Shown in pieces: positions 11,950-22,379 of a stretch of DNA of 64,000 bases. The position numbers and the translations under genes are program-made. Source of the stretch: Marsupella aquatica (taxonomy: Eukaryota; Marchantiophyta); NCBI GenBank assembly GCA_973895155.1, contig OZ316891.1:26164001-26228000 (forward strand). The letters run 5' to 3'. Position 1 is the stretch's first letter, and the number at the start of each line of letters is the position of its first letter. The notes below the pieces were generated by a model. It was given only the letters and a program-made list of their open reading frames with translations, ran no database searches and was not told where the DNA came from.

Positions 11950-12135
11950 CAATGAAGAGGGTGGATGGTCCAATATATGGATGGGGCAGGAGGGAAGAGG
12001 AAGGGAGGATGGAGGGAGGTACAATGAAGGATGGAAAAGGGAGGGAGTACAATGGAAGAGGAAGGAGGGAGGAGAAAGAGGAAGGGAGGAGGAGGGACAG
12101 ACGTACCACGGAGGAGGGAAACACGAGGGTGAGAA
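11950..12135 (+). repeat. Purine-rich (G/A) tract
   Basis: About 185 bases are almost entirely G and A on the plus strand (repeats of GGAGGGA, GAAGAGGAAGG). The tract lies between the left subterminal cluster and the 3' end of the TNP2 gene. The small open frames here follow from the composition and I do not take them as genes. Confidence 0.8.
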
Positions 12136-12385
12136 TGAAAATTATGGAATAAGTAGGAAATAAAGTTATATTGAGCAACAGAGGTTAGATAGAAAGTTGC
12201 ATGTAAAATTCACAAGTGATCACAATAAAACAATACAATACATATGTCATGAGTATGACTCATTCAAAAGTGAATGGCAAATAAAAATATAGACAATCCT
12301 TTTTTTTATATCACCAAACATGAATAAATCAAATATAACATGAACAAATGTCTAGGCTGGACCCAAGTGCATATAAATATGTCCC

Positions 12386-15300
12386 TCACACTTGGTCCTC
12401 ATCGGCCTCAAGGTCATCTAGGTCTGATACAATAACATCTGGCTTCTCAGAAACAATGGAACGAGAACGTGGCACATAGGTGATGACAATTGACCACTCG
12501 GTGTCTAAGGGGTATGGAATGTAGAAACATTGCTCCAAGTGTGATGGGAAAGCAAATGGTTCTGACGTTTGCCAATGAGATGCTTGAACACTAGTGGCAC
12601 TTGTCTTCAACCGTGTAAACCCACTCTCATCTTGAAGTACAGTGCAATTTTGACCAACAAGGTTCACTTTGAACCACTTGCACTTGAAGACATATTCCTC
12701 AAACTTTGAATGGTTGTCATATGATACCACCAAGATCTCCTCTATCTTCCCATAGTGTGGCACAACATCTCTAACAATGTTCCTGTCATGGCGGCTGCTT
12801 CTGGAGTCTTGAGAAAATTCCCCTTGAACTCCACAATCAAAAGTACGACCCCTCTTCTCATCAAGGGAAGAAACCCTAAAATTAACAAAACCCACAAATT
12901 TTTATTACACTATAAAAGATACCATTAATGTAATAATCATCAAAATATGACACCCATCCCTAAATAGCCAAAACCCACATGGCCTATGGCATAAATATAG
13001 AAGCCAACATTACAGTTATGGATGTCATTAATGATAATAGAAAGTTTTTAAACAATAGAAATAACTAATCAAAATAAGGTCTACATGAATTAATAGAGGA
13101 AGAAAGGTTAGGTACTAGTGGACCTGAAGTGTCTCCCTTGTGTCCACATAGCCGTCTTGGATGTCACCACTCTCAAAGGGCCATGAACAATGGTCCGAAC
13201 GTCATCTGTGATGGTAGGAAAGTGGGACACATCTCCTCCTTGTGTCACCATGTCATCCAACTCAAGCAACTTTGGCTTCATATACTCATGCATCTTAGGA
13301 AAAATTCTTGCTCTTTGACTTGTTCTCTTGGCATTCTCATAAAACTCTCTCCATTTCTCCATGATATTACTATTACTCAACATAAATGTTGTCAACTGTG
13401 ACCACTCTGTTGATGTCAACATACGTGTTTTTGTGGCACCTGTTAAACGGTCCTCCTCCTCTTCTCTTTCCTCCATCCAAGTACGTGGACAAGTAGGATC
13501 AATGGTGGCCAAGATGTTACTACAATAAAACATACTCTCTGCTGCCAAGTATCCTGTAGCTATGCTTCCCTCCACCCGTGCACGGTTACGTACATAAGCC
13601 TTCAACACCGCCATGTAACGCTCAAGCCAATACATCCATCTACAATGCACTGGACCTGCAATGGCAACCTCCCGCACAAGATGCACAAGTAAATGAACCT
13701 GACAATCAAAGAAGGAAGGAGGAAGGGCTTTCTCCAACTTGCATACCACCTCAGCTGCCAATACCTCCATCCCAGGGATCTCTTCTACATATATCTCCTT
13801 TGAGCATATCCATCTCAACAAACGACCCAATGACCAGATGGCATCTTGCACTTCTTCACTCCCTATACCTATAATTGCCACTGGCAATATATGCTGCAAT
13901 AGGCGATGATAGTCATGTGTCTTCAGATATCGTGGCCACTTGTGATTGTCCTCCATCCCAAAAGCTTTTCGAAGGTTGGCACCATAGCCTGTAGGAAACC
14001 GCATCTCTCCTATACGGTTCCGAAATTCACGTCTTTGGCCAACACTCAACACCCAAGGAGCAGAAGGACGATTCTCCACACCTGTGATAGGATCAATTGT
14101 CACCCAAACATCTGGATGCATTTCCATCTCCTCGCATGCCTCCCTAAAATTAGTGTCCTTCTCCCCATAAAAATGCTTTATCAAAGCCTTCCCCACATTT
14201 CCCTCTATGTGCATGGGGTCTAAAAGATGGCGGATCTTCAACTCAGACCAATAGGGCAAAGTGGCTAGTATACTCCACCTGGTCAAACCTGTCCTATCAA
14301 AGGTGAAGGAATCATTTGGGTCTGCCACCCTATTAGCTAGTGACTTCCAATGTGCAAAACTTGTTGCATCAGGAATTTCACGCTCATCACCAAATGGCAT
14401 GTCAAAGGAGGAGAATAGAAGTGGGTCAAACCTCATCTCATGCCCCATGGGAAGAAACTTTGTTTGCCCAATATAAACAATCTTTCTAATCCATGAACGA
14501 TATGTGGCCATGTCCTCTAAGCTTGGGCCACAAGTAGAGCAAGCTTTGTACCCCTGAGTTTGCAATCCAGAGACAAAACCAAACCCTGCTTACATAGAAG
14601 AAATCAAACCATGCAAACTTTATGTTAGGGTTGTCACATGAGAAACATCAATAGGAACTACACATTATTGAAGGGTTGCAAATGGCATGGAAGTCATCTT
14701 ACCAGGATAGTCATGCATTGTCCAACAAATGATCCCTCTCAATTGAAAGACACGTGGAAAACCTCCTGTAATTTTCCTGCCATCATATGCCCACACTCCA
14801 TTCCATAATTTTTGAAGTTCTCCAACCAATAGTGCCAAGTAAGTGTCAAAGTTCTTCACCTTTTTTGGACCTGGGATAATCAAAGACAATAAAAGGAACC
14901 CCTTCTTCATGGATAGCCATGGTGGGAGGTTATAATTCATGACAACCACAGGCCAAACTGATGTAGGTTGCCCCTTTCCTCCAAGTGAATGAGGGCTAAT
15001 TCCATCAGATGCCAATCCTAGCCTCACATGGCGAGGATCATGTGCAAAGTCTGGCCATGTTGCCTCAATATGTTTGTGAGCAGGGGAGTCAACTGGCAAC
15101 CGCATGACACCAGACTCTGATCGATGAGTCTTATGCCATACCATCAACTCTGCCAAGTCAGAACACCGATACATGTGCAACAACCGAGGAATGATGGGAA
15201 ACCAACGAACAGCCTTCCTTGGCACCTTCTTTGTTAGCATGTTGGGGTCATAGCGAGGCTCATCACATGTTGTACATTGTGTCATGTTTGCATTGGCCCC

Positions 15301-15876
15301 ATGAAATAACATGCAATCATTCACACATGCATGAACAATATGATATTCCATGCCAATAGATGAGAGAACACTCTTTGCCTCCTTCCAAGTTGCTGGCAAC
15401 ACATTCTCAGTGGGCAACATAAGGTCATGGCAAAGTGCAAACATATCAGATAACAAGGCATTGCTTGCCTTGTGTTTGGCCTGTAGGTTCATCAACCCCA
15501 AGATGGCTGAAAGACGACTCAAACGAGCACCCTCATAGATAGGTGTTCGGGCATGTTCCTCTGCTTCTTCCCATTGGCGTTGTCCCTCAGGGGTATGCCT
15601 TGGGCGTGGATCATTGGGGGGCACCTGCCCTTCATTGGGAAGGTCATCACCAAGGTTGTCGGCACCAAACCAATCAACCATAAAGTCATCCATGGCTCTA
15701 TCCTGGTCATCAGTTACTTGTTCATCCGTCCGAGGTACCTCTTCATCAGGGTTACTGCTTCCACTAGCACTTGATGAGGAGTGTGACTCTGATCCATGTC
15801 CTTCTTCTGGCATACCCATTTCTCGATATGTTGCTCTCAATCTCCGTGGTAACATATTTGGAGAGGGTCGCACATT
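12386..15876 (-). CDS. TNP2-type CACTA transposase, inner element (3 visible exons, uninterrupted frame)
   Basis: Exons on the minus strand are 15876-14703, 14585-13124 and 12875-12386, joined by GT-AG introns (14586-14702 and 12876-13123) with matching phases. The first exon has an acidic region and then the Transposase_21 core: VNDCMLFHGANANMTQCTTC, KAVRWFPIIPRLLHMYR, VDSPAHKHIEATWPDFA, RHVRLGLASDGISPH and YNLPPWLSMKKGFLLLSLII. The second has LLDPMHIEGNVGKAL, LPPSFFDCQVHLLVHLV and WMYWLERYMAVLKAYVRNRA. The third is DUF4216-like (YGKIEEILVVSYD, YVFKCKWFKV, PSHLEQCFYI). Candidate acidic residues are Asp in ASDGISPH, Asp in LLDPMHIEGN and Glu in ARVEGSIATGY. No stop or frameshift was seen. The first exon opens at a TTTTTAG acceptor, so an upstream exon, probably 16971-17204, supplies the N-terminus. 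Confidence 0.88.
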
Positions 15877-16052
15877 CTAAAAACAAAGCAAACAATTGAA
15901 AGTTATATTGCAAAGAGAACACACACAAAAATGGGCTAGGGGTGTGCAAAAATGAAATAATATTGGTTGTGGTGCAAATACAAAATGTGGCCAAAGGCCA
16001 TATGTAGTGCCCTTTGATATGCAACATACCACCTATGACCCTTAACTTAACC

Positions 16053-16867
16053 CTAATCCCACTCATAGTGAGTAAATAACTCATCCCCTGAGTTAATGGT
16101 CCTTGTTGCTACAACTAGGCAATGGTCATGATGATATGTCTGGCCATAAGGTGCTGGCGGAGGACCCTCAATGAAAACCCACTCACAATTTTGCCTACGC
16201 TTAGGGCGAGTCCCCACGGTACTGTTTATGAAACCAGCAATATTCCCAGTCCGTATGGGGTCCCCATCTATGACACGCTGCTCACTATACCTTCTAGTGT
16301 TTCCATCAAAGTATCCATGTCCAATGCATAAGTCTTCCACTCAGGGTGTTGTGCAAGGATCATGTTCCAATGTCTTCTCTTGTAGATGGGTCCACCATAA
16401 GGAAACAAAGTAGGCCCCTCTCGGCCGCGTCCACCTCTACCACTCTCGGCGTCCACAATGATGTCCTCACAGGCAAAAACTCCATAGCCATGTCTATCCC
16501 CAAGTGTGGAAGGTTTGATAACCCAACGTCTACCCCAAACCTCTACCTCCACACCGTAGGAAAGCTGTTGTGGCAAACCAAGAGTCTCAGGATCCCAGTC
16601 CTTGATGATAGGGACACATCTGCCAGTGAACTCACAATCACCCCACCGACCCGTAACCACTGCCTTGTACAAATCAGTATCCCCTCGGGCCCGCCTCTTG
16701 GAACGCTTTCTCCCTCTTGGGACAATAGCCTCAACCCCAACTTCCCTAGGACTGGTCGGCCTTGCCGCTAGACCCAAGGCTTTTGAGAATGCATTGCCTA
16801 TAGCATCTAGAACACCTTGTGATGGGACATAGGGTGCTTGTGCCGCAGGTCTAGGCCTATTGGATAC
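16053..16867 (-). CDS. SET-domain (histone-lysine-methyltransferase-like) block inside the CACTA element; one frameshift
   Basis: It reads from a probable acceptor at 16868 (GAATAG) through a basic linker (GRKRSKRRARGD) into a SET fold: KPSTLGDRHGYGVFACEDI, FPYGGPIYKRRHWN, YALDM, then, in a second frame, GYFDGN, IRTGNIAGFINSTVG, QNCEWVFIEG, VVATRTINSGDELFTHYEW and a stop at 16053. These match the SET order GxG, GxFIN, NC and ELxxxY. The cofactor/active-site Asn and final Tyr positions look kept. No pre- or post-SET cysteine cluster is seen. The frame changes by one base near 16308-16317, between LDM and GYFDGN, so this copy is either damaged or affected by a sequencing error. The block lies between the transposase zinc-finger exon and its core, on the same strand. 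Confidence 0.8.
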
Positions 16868-16970
16868 CTATTCCACCGAAACCAAAACAAACAAAAGTAG
16901 GTGTGAAATTGCAAACCTTCAACCATTGAGTAATGGGAATAGGGTAGGAAAACTAAGGCATAACACTTAC

Positions 16971-17204
16971 CATATGAGATGAAGAAGCCCCTGCCGTATG
17001 ACGTCCACAACGCCCATATCTCTCAATATGTTGGGCACATATGTAAGATTTTTGGGAAACCTGACCCACACATCTGGAACATTCACAAAGTTGACGGGGT
17101 GGACCGCGAGGAGGAGGTGCGGTCGTGTGATGTTGAGGTGGAGGTGGTGTATCTTCATCAGAGGAGGACGAGTCTGTGGTGGAGATTTCAGAAGATGAAG
17201 ACAT
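16971..17204 (-). CDS. Zinc-finger first exon shared by the inner transposase and/or the SET protein
   Basis: ATG at 17204-17202 begins a 78-codon exon: a Ser/Asp-rich start, a Pro/His stretch, then LCECSRCVGQVSQKSYICAQ and HIERYGRCGRH. The Cys and His spacing resembles the transposase-associated domain of TNP2 proteins and the outer-element exon at 1-447. It ends ATG|GTAAGT at 16971/16970 in phase 0. Both downstream candidate acceptors are phase-compatible: the SET exon at 16867 and the TNP2 exon at 15876. The exon could therefore be spliced to either, giving finger-SET or finger-transposase proteins. That is inferred from splice phases, not shown by transcripts. Confidence 0.6.
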
Positions 17205-18503
17205 ATCCCCTGTAACAAGATATAATTAAAATGGGCATGTTATGACCAAAACATACCACAAAATGATATAAATCAAAGTTCCCAAATAATGATGACAAGA
17301 AACCCAAACCAAAATGACCATAGCAATAAAAAAGGTACCTTTATGAGACCCGGGCTCAGCAGTGCCAATAGCTCTTGTGGCTCTAAGATAATTAATGAAC
17401 CCAATCTGAAAGTATGAGGGAAAAGCTGCAACCATTCCATGTATATGTAAGCACAATAATCTGGACCAGACAAGAACAAAAAACCCTACATACATGTCCC
17501 CTTTATACATAGTGGCAACAGTAAGTGTTAAGTACATGAAAGGAACACTTTAGCCGATCATGCAATGTTTACCTTTCAGATGCCCGGGCTCTCACAATGC
17601 ATATGCATTAGTATCAAATCATCAAAAAGTGCCGCACCCTGCAAGCTATCATATATTCCCCTCCTTTGTTAGCAAAACCCATGCCAATCCCCTTTTGATT
17701 CATAAACCCAATGAACCTCTCTTAAACCCAAAAGGCTGCAATATAAATCTCATGAAACCTTGCTTTGTCTTATCCAAACCTTCAACCCCAAACCGCATCC
17801 TACCTATTAAACCTAAATCTGACTTACACACAAACCCAAACCTTTCTTCAACCCTAGAGACCTTTCTATTTAAAAACCCCAAACCCTAAAACCCTAAACC
17901 CAAACCTTACTTATTTCTTGTAAACCAAATCCCACACCTTTATTATTTCTTCTAAACTAATGTAAACCCAAACCTTAGCCTAAACCAACACCATACATAA
18001 CCCATTAACCTGAAATCTGCCTAACCCTTCAAACCCGCCTTCAACTATTATCTAACACCCAAAACATGGCCAAAAAGCATTCCAAATATGAGTATAGAGG
18101 GGTCCACTTCACCTTTGAAAAAAACCCTTTCAAATGAAACCAACATTCCCCCAGGACGAGTTGCCAATGTCTTGCGAAGCCGCTTCCTTCGCAAATACCA
18201 TCACAAATTAGAATTGAAGTTTGCGAAGCTACTGCTTTCGCAAGACCTTCAGAAAAACAGAGCCCGAGAGCATTTTTGCGAGAGAGCGAAGGTGTTGCGA
18301 AGCCTTTCACGTCGCAATGGTTTCGCAAAATTGAGAAACTATATGCGAAACAAGAAGAATCGCAACTTGCGAAACGGGTTGCTTCGCAAGTCTTTCCCGC
18401 TTGTACTTTTGCACTCGGCCGCGGCGTACTCAGCGGCATTTGACAAATTTCAAGCGTAGGGAGGGAGAAGGGAGCTCGCGCGCGCTCGGGGGGTGGCTTG
18501 GCT
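17205..18503. promoter_or_regulatory. Divergent intergenic region of the inner CACTA, telobox-like and motif-rich
   Basis: This lies between the minus-strand finger exon and the plus-strand TNPA-like gene, so it should hold both promoters. About 17690-18060 is rich in AAACCC/AAACCT strings, with a telobox pair (AAACCCTAAAACCCTAAACC) near 17880. A dense TTGCGAA/TTCGCAA cluster follows at 18165-18400. Some small frames here come from low-complexity composition. No TATA box was assigned. Confidence 0.5.
18165..18400. repeat. Internal TTGCGAA/TTCGCAA cluster just upstream of the TNPA-like gene
   Basis: About fifteen copies of TTGCGAA-type heptamers in both orientations end about 100 bp before the TNPA-like ATG. 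They match the subterminal motifs at 11445-11935 and 20715-21131. If the TNPA-like protein binds them at the ends, it probably binds its own promoter too. Confidence 0.75.
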
Positions 18504-20468
18504 ATGGATTCCAGTGGAGCAAATGGAGGTGATAGGGCAGGGGTGAGTGAGAGTGGCAATGGGTATGAAGGCAATGGGGAGCAGGAGAGGAATCGATGGA
18601 CCAATTTGATGGCTGAGCACCTCAATGCAGCACAGTTGAGCCACTTAGATTTGACTACACCAGCAGGGATTGCTTCTTTGAGTGCAATCCTTGGGCAAGC
18701 CTTGCAAACGGGAGTAGATGCAGGGAACATTGCAAGGGAGGAGGAGCAAAGGAGTGCAGCTCAACAGAAGGCAAGAGAGAAGAAGCGTAAGAAGGAGGAG
18801 AGGGCCAAGGCAGGAGTAGTCTCACCTGTTGCCCTAGAAAAGAAGAGGAGGAGAGAGGAACGAGATGAGATAAGAGCACAACGGGAGGAGCAGCGAAAGA
18901 AGGAGGAAGAGAGGAAGAAGCTGCCTATGATTGCCTTGATCGAAGGCATTCCTACTGAACTGGCCTACACCGGGGCAAAGAGCACTATCAGGCTTATGGT
19001 GCGCTCCAATTTTGCACGAGGAGTTGAGTGGGGGAAACTCAGCAAGGCAGACCAGAAGAAAGTAATGAGTCAAATCAAAGATTCATTTCGAAATGGAGCA
19101 GAGATTGATGAACAGTGGCTTGCAGATAGAATTTCCAATTCAATGTCTCAAGCACGGTACCATGATAGGAAGAAGGTAAGGGCCTACCTGGCAAACTTGG
19201 AGGAGTACAGAAACGTGAGGAGGCCACTACAATTCACTGAGGACGTGTGGAATGCCTTTTACAAAGTGGAGGTGCAGATGAGAGCTGCCAGGAACCTTCT
19301 CTTCTGGAAGGAGATGGAAGCCAAGGCACAGAAGGCCGGGAAGTCCGACCGAGAGCTCAAGGCAATGGCTGAGAAAGTGTCTCACATGCAGCACATTGTG
19401 GATGAAGTGGGTGCACCACCCCAAAAATTCATCCTTGCAGCTGAGCGAGTCAGCAAACGGCCCAAGACCACGCACAAGATGGGCCAAGGTGGACTTCCCG
19501 GCCTCAAAGCACACTTTGTGAGTGGGCCCTCTCCTCTCCTCCCCTGCTTCTGTTTCCTTGCTTTCAATTGCTATCCAAACCTGCAATGCCCCCCCTGCAT
19601 ACCTCTTGTTTCTTTCTTACGGCCTGCCTTGTACTTTAGGTCACCCTGACACATTGCGTGCCTTAGAGATTTCTCGGAATTTTTTAAAAACAGAGTTTGC
19701 GAAGCTTTTGCGATGCGGGTTGCTTCGCAAATGTTTCGCAAACTCTATCATGGCATTTTTTAAAGTTGTAAATGCGAAGCTATTGCGAAATAACTCGCTT
19801 CGCAAACTACTTCGCAAACAGCCAATTTATTTGAATTTGCGAAGTGGGGAGTTTCGCAAGTGTGTATTATGTTTTAAAAAAACCGCTAAGGGTTATTGAG
19901 CCCAGTTTTGTGTTAGGGGGCACCCTAGTAGCACCTCCATGCATTTTTCTTGGGTTTATAGCATATTAACCTCGATCTATTTTGGTTTTGGAATGTTTGG
20001 TTGTGGTAGTATAAGAGGTACCGCAGGAAGATAACAGCAAAAGAGATGGAGATAGGAGCTGCGCATGGAGCCAAACATCTCTTTGACTTGGTTGACGCAG
20101 AGTTGGCGACTGTAAGTGCATGTATCCCCTTCAGTTTTTCCCACCCAATCCACTTATCTTTTCATTCCGTAAACCTAAACCAATTTGGCGTTGTGCTGTG
20201 CAAACAGGATAATGAGGATGCCAGTGATACCAGCAGCACCGATGAGAACAATGAGGGGACCACGACAAAGGGGCCCAAGGTAGGAGGGAGTAGTGGATCT
20301 GGACCAGTAGGAGGAGTTTCCCAGCAGGAGGGGGAGGAAGAGGACGAGGACGAGGAGGAACCAGATGTGGAGGAGCAGCCAGCACCACCTCCTGTGCCAC
20401 GTCCGGATCGTCGCAAGAGGGACAAGGGGAAGAGGCCGGCGACAAGGAGTAGGAGGACCCCATTCTAG
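18504..20468 (+). CDS. TNPA-like DNA-binding protein of the inner CACTA (3 exons)
   Basis: Exons 18504-19517, 20010-20111 and 20208-20468 join in phase 0 to give about 458 residues. ATG 18504 is the first Met of the frame. Residues about 75-150 are a long charged helix (EKKRKKEERAK, EKKRRREERDE). The next part has ARGVEWGKLSKADQKKVMSQ, WLADRISNSMSQARYHDRKK and LQFTEDVWNAFYKVEVQ, resembling the plant EnSpm/Ptta protein region though diverged. Exon 2 is basic (YKRYRRKITAKEM), and exon 3 is acidic, then Pro-rich, then basic (RRKRDKGKRPATRSRR, a likely nuclear signal). It is divergent from the TNP2 gene. The family match is weaker than for TNP2. Position, charge pattern and companion gene make the TNPA role likely. 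Confidence 0.72.
19685..19870. repeat. TTGCGAA-type motif cluster within intron 1 of the TNPA-like gene
   Basis: About ten TTGCGAA/TTCGCAA copies lie in the first intron (19518-20009). A string GGGTTGCTTCGCAA is shared with the 18165-18400 cluster. This suggests a copied regulatory block or a remnant of a deleted relative. Confidence 0.7.
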
Positions 20469-20714
20469 AGCTTGGTGGTGTAGTGCCTATGGGATGCCCA
20501 TTTACTTAGTGTAGTATATAGTTTTGATATGGGTAGTCTTATAGGGACCTAGCTTGTCATATGACACCCATCTAGGGTTTAGGGTTTAGGAAACCCTAAT
20601 TTTTGTGTACCTATCAATTTTCTATAAAGCAATTTTGATTCAGACCTCATTCTCCGTGTTGGACGACAAGACCCCAACCATAATTCAAAACTCTAAATCT
20701 AAACCCTAGCCTCA
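20469..20714 (+). other. 3' flank of the TNPA-like gene with telobox
   Basis: A non-coding stretch with TCTAGGGTTTAGGGTTTAGG near 20573 (telobox-like) and AAACCCTA strings at 20596 and 20702. No terminator or gene is recognised. Confidence 0.4.
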
Positions 20715-21131
20715 AGACATCTTGCGAAACCTATGCGAACAACCCAATTCGCATATTTACCATATTGAAGGTATCGCAAACATTATGCAAACCACATACG
20801 TTCACAAAAATGCGAAGCCATGTTCATGGCATAACTACCATTAACTTAATATCGCAAACCGATTACCAAACGTCTGGGATTGCAAATATTTAACTGCTTG
20901 ATTATTATCGCAAGCCTCTCGCGACGCCCACGGAGTCGCTTAAATGTGAGTCCTTTGCGATTCTATTAGTGTCGCAAGTTGCGAAGGCGTTGCGAAGGTC
21001 TTGCGAAAGACCGGATGCGAACCTTTGGGCTTCGTAGTTTGCGATTCTATTGCGATGCGCGATACTTCGCAAAGGCGAGTTTTGTTTTTTGATTTCCTTT
21101 GTTGTTTGCGATGCTTTCAAGTTCGCAAAAG
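20715..21131. repeat. Right subterminal motif cluster (TTGCGAA type)
   Basis: About seventeen copies of TTGCGAA/TCGCAA variants in both orientations lie just inside the right terminus, mirroring the left cluster at 11445-11935. Confidence 0.85.
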
Positions 21132-21151
21132 GTGTGGGTAGTGTTGTAGTG
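21122..21151 (-). repeat. Right terminal inverted repeat of inner CACTA
   Basis: The plus strand ends TGTTGTAGTG. Read on the minus strand it is CACTACAACA followed by CACACCTTTTGCGAA, which pairs with the left end. Confidence 0.9.
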
Positions 21152-21436
21152 AAGGTGGAAGTAGGGAAAGCACCTAATGCTGAGGGACAAAGTGGCTTGT
21201 TAGCTGTTGGTGAGAGTGGAACACGAGTAGGATTTGGCAGAGTGCAGGTTGGTTCCACATCGTTCCATGGCAAGAGGATTCCCCCAGGTTATTCAGTAGT
21301 GTTAGTCACATTACTAGTGAAACCTAAAGCTGTCCTTCCCATTCCAAACACAAATGATGATCCTCCTCAAAAGACACTTGGAGATGCTACAGGTTCTTTG
21401 GTATTATGGCCAAGCAAGTTCATAGAGGATCCATAA
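21152..21436 (+). pseudogene. 3' part of the outer TNPA-like gene, split off by the inner CACTA
   Basis: It starts with the second AAG target copy as a Lys codon and reads to a stop at 21436. It contains GKRIPPGYSVVLVTLLVKP, VLPIPN, KTLGDATGSLVLWPSKFI, like the C-terminal domain of plant EnSpm proteins (Transposase_23: a TLG...GS...WP pattern). It is in the same codon phase as the frame broken at 11424, so the insertion cut one continuous coding exon. This part is separated from its upstream exons by 9.7 kb. Confidence 0.8.
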
Positions 21437-22379
21437 CTGTAGTATTGTACTAAGGACATAAATCAGCATTTAATGTCCAAAACTCGGTATTCGATCCCAT
21501 GGAAGAACAAGAAAGGAATGATTTTCTATCATTTAACACTTATGAATGACTAAGGTGTCGAAAACACAAAGGTGAGCCTTTTACTATGGTTGCTCAGCAA
21601 GGCATAGATTTGAATGTTTGCTTAACATTGTAAATGCAATTAATAAAATGGAAACAAATAACAAAACACAATGAAATCTTGAGGTATGATGAGAGAGTCT
21701 GGAAAACACCAAGGTAACTTCTCATCAATACTTCATTTGATGTGATTTGGGTGGTAAATCCGTAAGAACATTTCTGGAAGGGATTACTGTACTAGGATGA
21801 TTACTAAAATGCCGTCAACACGTCTCAACTTTTCCTTCCAAAGGTACTCAAAAGAAACTAGTAATCAATCACTTCGATATCCAGTCGGTACTCTGAGTCA
21901 CGAATAATAAACACCATCATGATCAAATTGAAGTCACAGGTAATTGGTGAGTAACAATCTTTGCATCCGTGCACAAGCAATGTCATGCCAAAAAAACTAT
22001 GCATCAAGAACTCAAGAAGATGGGTTGTCACCACTTAAGGAATCTGTTCCCTCATACTTCTGAGATTCAACTTCATACAAGTAATTTTACTTCAATGATC
22101 TAAACTCTCAATCATTCAGACCAAGGAAGGGAGAAGAATTCCTTTGCATTTGCAAGCTCCATACCATACGAAGACACACGGAAGCTTTGCAAAGGTGATT
22201 ACAGTGCTGCAGCACATGCCACAGGCACTACTTTATTTCTTCACACTTGAAAATGACACAAATTCTACTTCATATAGGCTAGCAGGAACGCAAGGAGACT
22301 GAGAGACTGAGAGACCATGCCCTTTCATATCTAAAGGGTCTTGAATAAACTTAATGACGGTCATCCTTGAAAAGTGAAT
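21437..22379. other. Probable 3' flank of the outer CACTA element
   Basis: No gene, inverted repeat or tandem array was recognised. It presumably belongs to the 3' untranslated part of the outer element, because the TNPA-like frame ends just before it. No terminus was identified within it. Confidence 0.35.

Larger units (their letters stand above)
11425..21151 (-). mobile_element. Complete 9727-bp CACTA (EnSpm) transposon carrying a SET-domain block
   Basis: The left end reads CACTACAACA and the right end is its reverse complement, TGTTGTAGTG, each with a CACTTTTGCGAA-like stretch about 18-30 bases in. AAG flanks both sides. Inside are a TNP2 transposase (12386-15876, minus), a SET-domain block (16053-16867, minus), a zinc-finger first exon (16971-17204, minus) and a divergent TNPA-like gene (18504-20468, plus). 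TTGCGAA/TTCGCAA motif clusters lie near both ends, as expected for subterminal transposase-binding sites. The conserved ends, matching duplication and long frames indicate a recent insertion. It sits inside the TNPA-like gene of an older CACTA element. Confidence 0.93.

Noticed and set aside
17870-17905. Telomere-like CCCTAAA repeats
   Set aside because: Only two or three units in a broad AAACCC-rich stretch; better explained as telobox promoter motifs than interstitial telomere.
18041-18730. 229-codon minus-strand open frame overlapping the divergent region
   Set aside because: Low-complexity composition, antisense to the start of the TNPA-like gene and to the TTGCGAA cluster. No domain.
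20131-20463. Pro/Ser-rich antisense frames opposite exon 3 of the TNPA-like gene
   Set aside because: Shadow of the acidic, Gly-rich coding exon on the other strand.
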